This document shows positions 1-6,670 of a DNA stretch of 64,000 bases, piece by piece. The position numbers and the translations under genes were made by a program. The notes beneath the pieces were generated by a model, which did no database searches, was not told the origin of the DNA, and was given only the letters and a program-made list of their open reading frames with translations. The first letter of the stretch is position 1, and every line of letters begins with the position of its first letter. Source of the stretch: Candidatus Obscuribacterales bacterium (GTDB lineage: Bacteria > Cyanobacteriota > Vampirovibrionia > Obscuribacterales > Obscuribacteraceae); the NCBI GenBank assembly GCA_020050835.1, contig JAGVKB010000095.1, forward strand, positions 1 to 64,000, written 5' to 3'.

Positions 1-59
1 ACTGCTTGCAGCGCAGCGTCCGAATGCGGAGAATCGTCCATAGCAAGCAGAATATTCAT
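1..59 (-). CDS. Universal stress protein, N-terminal fragment (runs off window)
   Basis: Reading leftwards from an ATG at 57-59, the first 19 codons give MNILLAMDDSPHSDAALQA. This matches the start of UspA-fold proteins: a first beta strand, then a D-D/G-S nucleotide-binding turn and an alpha helix beginning S-x-x-A. An AGAGG ribosome binding site lies a suitable distance upstream. Only the first strand and helix are visible. A second, complete tandem-domain universal stress protein is encoded at 25767-26663. Family assignment is fairly sure, but the domain count is unknown. Confidence 0.7.
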   Translation of the reverse strand, partial: MNILLAMDDSPHSDAALQA

Positions 60-250
60 AACCAAAGACCTCTGTAGAGCACTTTGCCAGACTGTCACTG
101 AAAGGCGCGGAAACGCTGATTAGGATGCAGGATTAGAACAACTTAGCACTCTTAACTATTTACTCTCATAATAGCTCAGCGCGTTTAATCTGAGCGGACT
201 GTTCCAGCCGGTGCTAGGTAAGCATTCGGTCAGTACGAGTAGGAAGTTTC

Positions 251-343
251 GTCGGGGCAGCTCTCTGGCAGCCGCCCAACCACCTGTCTTCGCATCAAGG
301 CTGGCAGAGACACGCAGCAGGCGGCTACGAGAGCTGCCCCGAC
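251..343. repeat. Long imperfect hairpin (15-bp perfect outer stem)
   Basis: GTCGGGGCAGCTCTC at 251-265 is perfectly complementary to GAGAGCTGCCCCGAC at 329-343. An inner GCCGCC/GGCGGC stem is separated by small bulges, and the loop is about 45 nt. It sits in the non-coding stretch of roughly 600 bp between the left-edge universal stress gene and the pseudopilin operon. There is no T-run after it, so it is not an obvious intrinsic terminator. It could be a structured RNA, a REP-like element or a regulatory hairpin. I see no gene or other clear signal elsewhere in 60-650. Confidence 0.6.
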
Positions 344-665
344 ACATGCTTTGATGCCAGTACCTGTGTTGTCCGAGTATTTACTGCACCACCGCGATCG
401 ACTAAACTCGCCAGCAGATCGCCCCCCGGCGCCCTATGTCTCGGAGTCATTTCGAGCAGTTAGGACACAATCGTTAACGTCAATTAACTCATGTAAATAC
501 TTCAAGACGATTTATTACTAGTGCTTAAAGGGTAAATAAGTATTGGAATCCGAATTTTTTCGGAGATTCCGCTCGCAGGCGGGGGGTCTGCGTTGGCTAC
601 AGTTATTCGTAAATGCTGAGTGGGACAACTTAAAATCCTGCCTCGGCTCCCAGAGGACGGTGGAC

Positions 666-1244
666 GTGTGTGCCCGAACTCTTGAGAGAGATTGGTACAA
701 ACGTGCGCGGCTAGCAAGAATCAGACCGCGCAATTTATGGCGCCGTTCTGATCGTTTAGTCGTCTGCCGGCTTGAATCTGGCGTTTACTTGATTGAGTTC
801 CTGGTTGCACTGGTAGTCAGCACGATGATCGCCGGCTTTTTGATTGACGACATCAGCCAGATTCACCGCTTTTCGACGAAAGGGGAGAAGCAGATTATCG
901 CCGCGGCGATCGCGCAGGAGGTGATCGACTCAGCGAGAGACACAAGTTATGCCAATCTGCAGGCGTTGAAAACAAGAACTCATATCCTGCCAATCAATTC
1001 CGGCGACGGAAACATCGATCCGGCCTTCCCCCGACCGTTGCTGCTCGATCTTCAGAACTTGACCTGGACAAATGCCAGCCAAGCCAACCGCTTTTTCGGA
1101 CTGGTGACAGAGAGAATCGAGGACTTTGCACTGGTGCCGAACACGGTCAAGGTTACGGTGACGGTCGAATGGAAGGAGGACGGCGATATGGCTCGCTCTT
1201 ACAAAGTCGAGACGCTTATATCCGAGTATGGAGTGCACAGTTGA
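666..1244 (+). CDS. Prepilin-like protein (PilV/minor pseudopilin type)
   Basis: The protein contains a class III prepilin signature: ESG|VYLIEFLVALVVSTMI, with the peptidase cleavage Gly, Glu at +5 and a following hydrophobic helix of about 20 residues. The remainder is a soluble domain with no motif I recognise. I chose the GTG at 666 because AGAGGA at 652-657 gives optimal spacing. The same frame is open back to a TTG at 543, and a GTG at 660 is also possible. The leader before cleavage is then about 39 residues, long for a prepilin. It is the first of four overlapping genes of pilin-like proteins and is likely an inner-membrane minor pilin or pseudopilin. Sure of the prepilin class, unsure of the exact start. 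Confidence 0.75.
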   Translation: MCARTLERDWYKRARLARIRPRNLWRRSDRLVVCRLESGVYLIEFLVALVVSTMIAGFLIDDISQIHRFSTKGEKQIIAAAIAQEVIDSARDTSYANLQALKTRTHILPINSGDGNIDPAFPRPLLLDLQNLTWTNASQANRFFGLVTERIEDFALVPNTVKVTVTVEWKEDGDMARSYKVETLISEYGVHS

Positions 1245-2167
1245 AGCAAGCCATAACACGACCAGCTACACCCAAGTCTTCTACCGGCAGCGCGCTCATC
1301 GAACTGATGGTGGCGACCTTGTTGCTGGGAGTAGTTGCTGCCGGATTAGTTGGACTGGTGGTGGTCAACAACACTCAAAGCGAACGCCTGGTCAACAAGG
1401 TGTCGAACATCAGCGATGTCAGACAAGCGGTCGAGCGCATTGGTAGAAACATTCGCATGGCACGCAGCGTCGGCGATCTCTATGGACTCTACCCCTATCC
1501 GACCGACAAGCTGGTAGACAACCATGGTACTGGCGGTGCCACCACTGATTCGAGCATCCTCAAGCAAAACTCTGTCAACACGCAAGCGCTCGAAGACGGC
1601 ACGGTAACGCTGAGCGCGAGCACCTTTCCGGCTCCGGGAGACCCTTCCTGGGGGGCCGGGCAGGTGCCATCAACCGGCTGGCCATGGCCCAGCCTATATC
1701 CCTATAGCCTGTCCCAACAAACTTTGATCGTGCAGGTACCGGTCTTCGACTCGAGCGGTTACCCAGTGATGTGGAGCGGTACCGCCATCAATCTCGAATC
1801 GGTGGATACCTACGTCTATCAAGTAATAGCCGACCCTTCCAATACCGGACAGTACCTGCTCCAGGTCGCCGGCTTCCCTGGTTATGGCAGCAGCATGCAG
1901 ACCTCATCGATACCGCAGACAATTCTAAGAGGGATAGTCGGTCCGGTCGATTCAAACGGCAGAATCAGCATTTTCCACTATGTTTCCAACGCCAACCCCT
2001 CATCCCTTTACACCGATGTTCCAGACAATGTCGTGTCAACAATTAGCGGCATCGTCCTGAATCTCGAGGTTTTGCGAAAGACCGAAGGTCCGCAACCTTC
2101 CACTATCGGCTTCAAAACAGAGTTCTTTATGCGCAACAACACGACAGCGACTGTAATTGGTTCGTAA
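1241..2167 (+). CDS. Prepilin-like protein (PilW type)
   Basis: A 308-residue protein with the prepilin motif STG|SALIELMVATLLLG, including Glu at +5, after a 16-residue leader. The helix continues into VRQAVERIGRNIRMA, a typical PilW/GspJ-like stretch after the transmembrane segment. The TTG at 1241 overlaps the upstream stop (TTGA) and has GGAG at 1230-1233, which suggests translational coupling. The frame is open further upstream to 1169, but that would overlap the preceding gene by 76 bases. The C-terminal half is Ser/Thr/Gly rich, as in minor pilins. It is probably assembled with the neighbouring pilin-like proteins into the tip of a type IV pilus or pseudopilus. Confidence 0.8.
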   Translation: MKQAITRPATPKSSTGSALIELMVATLLLGVVAAGLVGLVVVNNTQSERLVNKVSNISDVRQAVERIGRNIRMARSVGDLYGLYPYPTDKLVDNHGTGGATTDSSILKQNSVNTQALEDGTVTLSASTFPAPGDPSWGAGQVPSTGWPWPSLYPYSLSQQTLIVQVPVFDSSGYPVMWSGTAINLESVDTYVYQVIADPSNTGQYLLQVAGFPGYGSSMQTSSIPQTILRGIVGPVDSNGRISIFHYVSNANPSSLYTDVPDNVVSTISGIVLNLEVLRKTEGPQPSTIGFKTEFFMRNNTTATVIGS

Positions 2168-2181
2168 ACGAGCAGAGAAAA

Positions 2182-3834
2182 ATGAGTGCATCAAAAGCGA
2201 CGAAGCGCAATACGAAGGGCAGAAATGCCCGGATCGAACAGCGCGCCGATACCGGCTTTTCGCTGGTGGCGGTCGCAGCGATCCTGATCATTAGCTCGCT
2301 CTGGGCCAGCGCCATGATGGGCGCGATGCTTCCGACTTACGAACGGATTACGACCATGAAAGTTCAGAATTTGGCGCGCAGCTCGGCTGAAGCTGGCATC
2401 GACTACGCAATCGGCTCTTTAAATGCGGCAATCGGTTCGGCCCAACCAAGCCAGTTAGATGCCACCATTGCCGGTGCCTCGAAGACGACCCAGCTGCCTA
2501 CTTCAATTACCGGCAACAGCGGCTCTCAAGTCAGCGTCACCGTGTACAACGAAAGTCCGCCAACCACTTCGATGCTTTACGACCCCAATATTGCTTATCT
2601 GGTCTCGAAAAAGCTGATGTCCAATCCGTATCGACGAATAGAAGCTCATGCCGCTTTGGGAGGTACGGCCAGAACAGTCAGAGTGATAGTGGCTCCAATC
2701 CTCAGCAGTCCGAATTTCGTTCCATTTGCAATTTTCGGCAACTCGGCGATCAACATCGTCGGATTGTCCGCCTTTGACAGCTACAATCTTGCCACCGGCG
2801 ATCCCTTCAAAACGACCGGCTACATGAATAGCTCCGACAATTACGATATTTATGCCGATGTCGGAAGTAACGGCAGCATTACTATCCTGGGCAGCGGCGC
2901 CAGCAGCCGCGGAATAAAGCTCGGGGGGTCCTATTTCTCCTTCCCTGAGCCGGCGGACAATCAAGCCTTCAACCGGCAAAACGTCATCTCACAATTCAAT
3001 TCGACACCGACCAATCAAGCACCGTGGATCAAAATATACGACAACGTTTATTCCAATCAAGATACGTCTGGACTCTGGCCGCGCGGCCAATATCCTAACC
3101 GGATGAACAGTTGGAACAATGTATATGGCTGGAGCAATCCCGGGCCGACCGATCCGCACTCGTCTTCAAAACCCGGACCCAACGGAGTCGTCAGCCCATA
3201 CGACTCCTTCCAGAAGTTAGCTCTGCAACCGGCACCAGCTTCTCCGGCCGGCACTTTCAATCTCGGGAACGTTACGCTCAGCAACGAAGCGAGGATTACT
3301 TTCAGGGATAATGCCGCGTTGCCATCAGGACCGCTCGGTCGAATTTCAGACAGCAACGTCAATCTTCCGCCCGGCAATTACGTGATGAGCGCACTTACTG
3401 TCACTGGCGATTCGAAGATTAACGTCAACAGCTCGTCACCTGTCTCAATTTACTTTGAAGGGACCAGCCCGGGAGGAACAGTTATCTCTGTTTCCAGCGA
3501 CTCCAATATCAATATGAACTCCGCCGGCGCAGCTTCCAAGCTCAGAATTTACTACAACGGCAGCCAGAGAATCTCGCTCAATGGAAACACAAAAGGAATT
3601 GTCTACGCGCCGAATGCCTCCGTTTACCTGGGACAGGGATTAAATGAACAGGCGCATTTCTACGGCTCGCTGGTGGGCGGCACAGTCAACGTCAATGGTG
3701 GGTTGTACAGTGGCGCTGGGGCTTATGTGCATTTTGACGCGGCCCTCAGGCAAGGCAACACCGCCGGTACGGCTACAATGCTAAATAGCGTGAAAGTAAC
3801 CGGTCTGAAGGCGGTCTCGTGGCAAGAGCTGTAG
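2182..3834 (+). CDS. PilX-like pilus assembly protein with long beta-rich C-terminus
   Basis: A 550-residue protein with a prepilin-like N-terminus, DTG|FSLVAVAAILIISSLW. The residue at +5 is Ala instead of Glu, as seen in some minor pilins of the PilX/GspK group. After the helix comes SSAEAGIDYAIGSLNAAI, typical of PilX-type proteins. The last 180 residues are Gly/Asn/Ser rich with repeating short beta motifs (NVNLPPGNYVMSALTVTG, SDSNINMNSAG, NGNTKGIVYAPNASVYLG), resembling the DUF7305-type C-terminal domains attached to PilX-like proteins. It lies 14 bp after the PilW-like gene and overlaps the next gene by 16 bp. Likely a surface-exposed minor pilin. Function beyond that is inferred. Confidence 0.75.
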   Translation: MSASKATKRNTKGRNARIEQRADTGFSLVAVAAILIISSLWASAMMGAMLPTYERITTMKVQNLARSSAEAGIDYAIGSLNAAIGSAQPSQLDATIAGASKTTQLPTSITGNSGSQVSVTVYNESPPTTSMLYDPNIAYLVSKKLMSNPYRRIEAHAALGGTARTVRVIVAPILSSPNFVPFAIFGNSAINIVGLSAFDSYNLATGDPFKTTGYMNSSDNYDIYADVGSNGSITILGSGASSRGIKLGGSYFSFPEPADNQAFNRQNVISQFNSTPTNQAPWIKIYDNVYSNQDTSGLWPRGQYPNRMNSWNNVYGWSNPGPTDPHSSSKPGPNGVVSPYDSFQKLALQPAPASPAGTFNLGNVTLSNEARITFRDNAALPSGPLGRISDSNVNLPPGNYVMSALTVTGDSKINVNSSSPVSIYFEGTSPGGTVISVSSDSNINMNSAGAASKLRIYYNGSQRISLNGNTKGIVYAPNASVYLGQGLNEQAHFYGSLVGGTVNVNGGLYSGAGAYVHFDAALRQGNTAGTATMLNSVKVTGLKAVSWQEL

Positions 3835-4289
3835 CAAAGAAAAGTAGTAAGCTCTTGAAGAAAACCCAAGATTTCCTCAAAGAGCATAAAACAGAAACTC
3901 TGGTCGGATTGATTGCAATAGTTGCAGCGACGCTGGTCGTCATGAAGGTCTTTGACAATTTGACTACCGCCTTGACCGTAAGAGATTCCGCCTCCGAGTT
4001 TGCTGAAGTACTACGTGAAGCCAGAGCAGTCGCCGGGGAGCGCCATGTGTTTATTACTGTCAATGCTGAGTCGGCTACTCCGTCTCGTCAAAGCGTTGCC
4101 CGAGTCATACAGGGTTCGGTCGAGCTAACTACTTGCGAGCTGCCGGTCGGAGTCTCGACCGACGGCAGCGTGACATTCGGACCTTACGGAGTGCCTGTCT
4201 CTGCCAAGAGTTTCGTCGTCCGGAAAGGTGAATCATGCTTGAACGTAATAATCAACGACCACGGCATGATCACCATCCCAGCGCAATGA
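3819..4289 (+). CDS. FimT/GspH-like pseudopilin, atypical leader
   Basis: A 156-residue protein with a Lys-rich N-terminus, one hydrophobic helix (VGLIAIVAATLVVMKVF), then VRDSASEFAEVLREARAVA, the helix pattern of FimT/GspH pseudopilins. It finishes with short beta strands ending GMITIPAQ, as in GspH. The canonical Gly|Phe-Thr-Leu-Ile-Glu cleavage site is degenerate (KTETLVGLI). The GTG start at 3819 overlaps the end of the PilX-like gene by 16 bp, so the four pilin-like genes are an operon with coupled translation. Moderately sure of the pseudopilin relationship. Processing by the prepilin peptidase is doubtful. Confidence 0.65.
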   Translation: MARAVAKKSSKLLKKTQDFLKEHKTETLVGLIAIVAATLVVMKVFDNLTTALTVRDSASEFAEVLREARAVAGERHVFITVNAESATPSRQSVARVIQGSVELTTCELPVGVSTDGSVTFGPYGVPVSAKSFVVRKGESCLNVIINDHGMITIPAQ

Positions 4290-4321
4290 CAGCTTTACTT
4301 TGAAAGTCCAGCTTGCAGCTC

Positions 4322-4762
4322 TCAGGTTTCTAAGAAAACCTGCGCGACATATCCATGCTCGCCGTGCTCGATGCTCAGCCGCTCCAGACTAACAGCCTTT
4401 ACTGCGGTCTTGACCTGATGCTTCTCCGCCTCGAAGAGCTCACCGGTCAGTTCTGCCTGCAAAAATTCAGTATCGCCATTCCTGGTATGACTTACTACGT
4501 CAAAATCTGAAAAAACCTTCTTGCCGCCATCAAATAAATAGAGAATCTCAGCCAGCCAATTATGGAGCAGACCTTCGAGATCGTCACCGATTATCTCCAC
4601 AGCAGATGACTCCGACGGCTCTACACTTGCCAGGTCGACAATCACCGAAGTTAGTGCTCGTGCGCACTCCGCAAAGAGATCGTGCAGGTTCGGCCCCCAG
4701 GCCCGGAAACCAAGGTCTGTCTGACTGTCGAGTATCTGAAAGCCGGTAGCCGAAACTTGCAT
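4322..4762 (-). CDS. Archease (SHS2-domain protein)
   Basis: At 146 residues it has the normal length of archease. Signature stretches are GFQILDSQTDLGFRAWG at the N-terminus (family: G-x-x-x-L-D-H-T-A-D-x-G), DLEGLLHNWLAEILYLFD in the middle and HQVKTAVKAVSLERLSIE near the end (family: H-x-x-x-T-x-I-K-A-V). Archease is known as a cofactor of the RNA ligase RtcB, helping guanylation and turnover. No rtcB is in the window. The usual D-H-T reads D-S-Q-T here, so one frequently conserved His is replaced. It converges on the pseudopilin operon. Family assignment is confident; the partner is unknown. Confidence 0.85.
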   Translation of the reverse strand: MQVSATGFQILDSQTDLGFRAWGPNLHDLFAECARALTSVIVDLASVEPSESSAVEIIGDDLEGLLHNWLAEILYLFDGGKKVFSDFDVVSHTRNGDTEFLQAELTGELFEAEKHQVKTAVKAVSLERLSIEHGEHGYVAQVFLET

Positions 4763-4828
4763 CGAAACAGCTCAATCGGGGTATTCCGCACAATTATATG
4801 GGCAAACGGCTCAGCGCAGGTGTGCACG

Positions 4829-5050
4829 CTAACGCCGTCCCCAATAAGCAGCTTCCCGGACGGTCGGATGCTCATCATGTACTAACGTTTCAATCGAGCG
4901 AGCCGGTGTGCTCGGATTTTTGGCTACCAGCGACCGTACTAACCAGGCTTGATGACTTGCTAAGAGCTTGAGTCGATAGGGTGGCGTGTCTGGATTGAGA
5001 GCCTCAGCCAAGAACGGACGTAGCTCTCTCTCTTTACGAAGCTCACTCAT
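4829..5050 (-). CDS. Small LRV-repeat-like protein
   Basis: A 73-residue protein preceded by an excellent GGAGGT ribosome binding site, so it is likely translated. It contains about two leucine-rich-variant repeats (NPDTPPYRLKLLA... and NPSTPARSIETLV-HDEHPTVREAA) with the N-P-x-T-P and D-x-x-x-V-R signatures. LRV repeats form a short right-handed helical scaffold. The Cys cluster that gives some LRV proteins an Fe-S domain is absent. It follows the archease on the same strand direction but is transcribed first; the gap is 66 bp, so they may be co-transcribed. Function unknown. Confidence 0.65.
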   Translation of the reverse strand: MSELRKERELRPFLAEALNPDTPPYRLKLLASHQAWLVRSLVAKNPSTPARSIETLVHDEHPTVREAAYWGRR

Positions 5051-5271
5051 CGAAGACCTCCTATCTAGCTGGCCCTGCTATACGAAGATGCCGTGCGATA
5101 ACACTCCGCATCAAATACGTCACTTAGACGCGCCTTAATACATATATTAGAGACGATTATTGGTTATTCCGCCATATCTATTTGGCATATCATTTGTAAG
5201 GGAATCCTATAATCATGAATTTACATAGGCTGCTTCTTTTTTTTGTACTTAACACTTCTTACGGCAAACAC

Positions 5272-5300
5272 TTGACGATGGGTCCAGCTTCAGATAACAT
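5272..5300 (+). promoter_or_regulatory. Putative sigma70-type promoter for the aroF leader region
   Basis: TTGACG at 5272-5277 and TAACAT at 5295-5300 are separated by exactly 17 bp. This places a start site near 5307, just ahead of a structured segment ending in an intrinsic terminator. It is the best promoter-like pair I see in the 440 bp between the small LRV gene and the aroF leader peptide. Not confirmed by any other signal. Confidence 0.45.
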
Positions 5301-5306
5301 CGGTTA

Positions 5307-5460
5307 GCCGTCTGGGAAAGCCAGGCGAACGACGAAGGATTTTAGTTAAATGACTCGCGGCTTTTATTTTTGGTTTATGGAGGTTCACCTGGGGTGAGTT
5401 AGGTTTGGCATCGAACCTCCAGGTGGACCGCAGATTACAAAATCTGCGGTCTTTTGTTTT
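5307..5460 (+). ncRNA. Structured leader RNA or small RNA upstream of the aroF attenuator
   Basis: This is about 150 nt between a promoter-like pair and a strong intrinsic terminator, with no convincing reading frame. It begins with a CTGG-GAAAG-CCAG hairpin (about 5312-5324). Near the 3' end, GGAGGTTC (5379-5386) is complementary to GAACCTCC (5413-5420), while CACCTGG (5386-5392) is complementary to CCAGGTG (5419-5425). The two pairings overlap, so they are either alternative states or an H-type pseudoknot. It does not match any riboswitch class I know well. It could be an independent small RNA or the first of two serial termination controls on aroF. Confidence 0.4.
5426..5460 (+). terminator. 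Strong rho-independent terminator
   Basis: An 11-bp perfect stem (GACCGCAGATT at 5426-5436, AATCTGCGGTC at 5441-5451) with an ACAA loop is followed by TTTTGTTTT. It closes the structured RNA at 5307-5460, about 30 nt before the leader peptide start codon. If aroF is transcribed from the upstream promoter, this terminator must be passed or regulated. Confidence 0.85.
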
Positions 5461-5492
5461 AAGAACCAATCAAGAAGAGACTCAATCAAATA

Positions 5493-5657
5493 ATGTCAGG
5501 CAATCTGAAACCAAAAGCCAATATCGAAAGCGCAACCGCCGAACACTCAGCTCACCGGTCGTTCGAGTCATTCCTTCCCAGTGGCGGTAATCCGCTGCCG
5601 GCCGGCAAGAACTGGTTTTACAGCTACTTCTTTTTTACCAGGGACTGGCCCGGGTAG
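5493..5657 (+). CDS. Aromatic-amino-acid leader peptide of the aroF-tyrA operon
   Basis: This is a 54-codon frame from ATG 5493 to TAG 5655-5657, too short to be obvious. Near its end it encodes NWFYSYFFFTRDWPG: two Trp, two Tyr and four Phe within 12 residues (5613-5648). This mirrors attenuator leader peptides such as PheL and TrpL, except that all three aromatic amino acids are represented. The stop codon lies just after the 5' arm of a hairpin (5644-5654) that competes with a terminator directly before aroF. The first 40 residues are unremarkable. The ribosome binding site is weak (AAGAAGAGA, about 12 nt upstream). The role is inferred from position and composition, but the coincidence is very strong. 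Confidence 0.85.
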   Translation: MSGNLKPKANIESATAEHSAHRSFESFLPSGGNPLPAGKNWFYSYFFFTRDWPG

Positions 5658-5717
5658 CATTCAAGTTTACGCTTATGCAACCGCCCGGGCCAGTAGTTAG
5701 GACCCGGGCGTTTTTAT
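5644..5717 (+). promoter_or_regulatory. Transcription attenuator (antiterminator/terminator pair) for aroF-tyrA
   Basis: Arm A, ACTGGCCCGGG (5644-5654), pairs perfectly over 11 bp with arm B, CCCGGGCCAGT (5684-5694). The helix is extended by GCAT (5657-5660) with ATGC (5675-5678). Arm B also overlaps CGCCCGGG (5682-5689), which pairs with CCCGGGCG (5703-5710) followed by TTTTTATT (5711-5718), an intrinsic terminator. A:B and the terminator cannot coexist. A ribosome finishing the leader peptide covers arm A and leaves B free for the terminator. A ribosome stalled at the Trp/Phe/Tyr codons around 5613-5630 leaves A free to hold B and permits read-through. The aroF ribosome binding site follows at 5731. 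Confidence 0.85.
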
Positions 5718-5744
5718 TAGCAAATTTCCCAAGGAGATAATCAC

Positions 5745-6668
5745 GTGTTAGAAGCAAAACTGGTAAGTAAATCGAGCCCGCAGCACAAAAGTGTTGTAGC
5801 TCTCTGCGACAGCGCAAGCTGCGGCGGAGTCGAGCTGCTCATCATCGGCGGGCCGTGTACCGTCGAAAGTCGGGAGCAGATGGAGACAACCGCCCGCCAT
5901 CTGGCCGGCGCGCCAGTACAGGCGCTGCGCGGCGGTGTCTACAAGCCACGCACCTCACCGTACGCTTTCCAGGGAATGGGAGCCGAAGGGCTGGAAATTC
6001 TGTCTGCAGTCAGCAAGAAACATCAAGTACCGGTCGTCACCGAAGTCATGTCACCGGAACAAGTTCCGCTCGTGTCGCAACAAGCAGACATGCTGCAGAT
6101 CGGCAGCCGAAACATGCAAAACTTCGAGCTCCTGAAAGCAGTCGGACAACAGAAGAAGCCGGTGCTTCTCAAGCGTGGCTTGTCGGCAACCATAGAAGAG
6201 TTCATCATGGCTGCCGAATACGTAATGGCTCACGGCAATCCAAATGTAATCCTTTGCGAACGCGGCATTCGCAGCTTCGATCCTTACACTCGCAATGTGC
6301 TGGATCTGGGGGCGGTGGTAGCTCTCAAGCAGCTCACTCATCTGCCGGTAATAGTCGATCCCAGCCATGCAGCGGGCAAACGCGAGTTAGTTGCCGATCT
6401 AGCCAGAGCGGCTGTAGCATGCGGCGCCGACGGACTGATTATCGAATGCCATCCCGAACCGGAGAAATCCGTATCTGATGCAAGACAGGCTCTATCACTC
6501 GAAGACATGGTCGCCCTGGTGCACTCGCTCAGGCCAATCGCCCACGCAGTCGGTCGCACGATTGCCGGCGACAAGGTCAAGGCCCAGCTGCAGGTTGTTT
6601 CTGCCGCTGCAACGCGCAGCATATTAACCGGCACCCGCATCTCGTCTCGCGCTTGCGGGAGGTCATAA
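5745..6668 (+). CDS. aroF: 3-deoxy-7-phosphoheptulonate (DAHP) synthase, type I-beta
   Basis: Catalyses the first step of the shikimate pathway, condensing phosphoenolpyruvate and erythrose 4-phosphate. The barrel shows [57 protein letters not shown] and [14 protein letters not shown], all typical of the KDO8P-synthase-like I-beta class. At 307 residues, with only about 30 before the barrel, it lacks the N-terminal ACT/ferredoxin-like or chorismate-mutase domain that gives allosteric control in related enzymes. That fits regulation by the upstream attenuator instead. The GTG start at 5745 has AAGGAG at 5731-5736. tyrA starts 2 bp after its stop, so the two are one operon. Confidence 0.93.
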   Translation: MLEAKLVSKSSPQHKSVVALCDSASCGGVELLIIGGPCTVESREQMETTARHLAGAPVQALRGGVYKPRTSPYAFQGMGAEGLEILSAVSKKHQVPVVTEVMSPEQVPLVSQQADMLQIGSRNMQNFELLKAVGQQKKPVLLKRGLSATIEEFIMAAEYVMAHGNPNVILCERGIRSFDPYTRNVLDLGAVVALKQLTHLPVIVDPSHAAGKRELVADLARAAVACGADGLIIECHPEPEKSVSDARQALSLEDMVALVHSLRPIAHAVGRTIAGDKVKAQLQVVSAAATRSILTGTRISSRACGRS

Positions 6669-6670
6669 CC

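Noticed and set aside
251..343. Hairpin considered as an integron attC site
   Set aside because: It lacks the paired R core sites (GTTRRRY and RYYYAAC), and no integrase or cassette structure is nearby.
156..347. 63-residue minus-strand frame over the long hairpin
   Set aside because: No ribosome binding site. The frame is created by the GC-rich inverted repeat.
5419..5451. T-box-like sequence AGGTGGACCGC before the terminator at 5426-5460
   Set aside because: It is one base short of the T-box consensus, and the stem I features (AGTA bulge, specifier loop) are not seen. The terminator pairs differently from T-box leaders.
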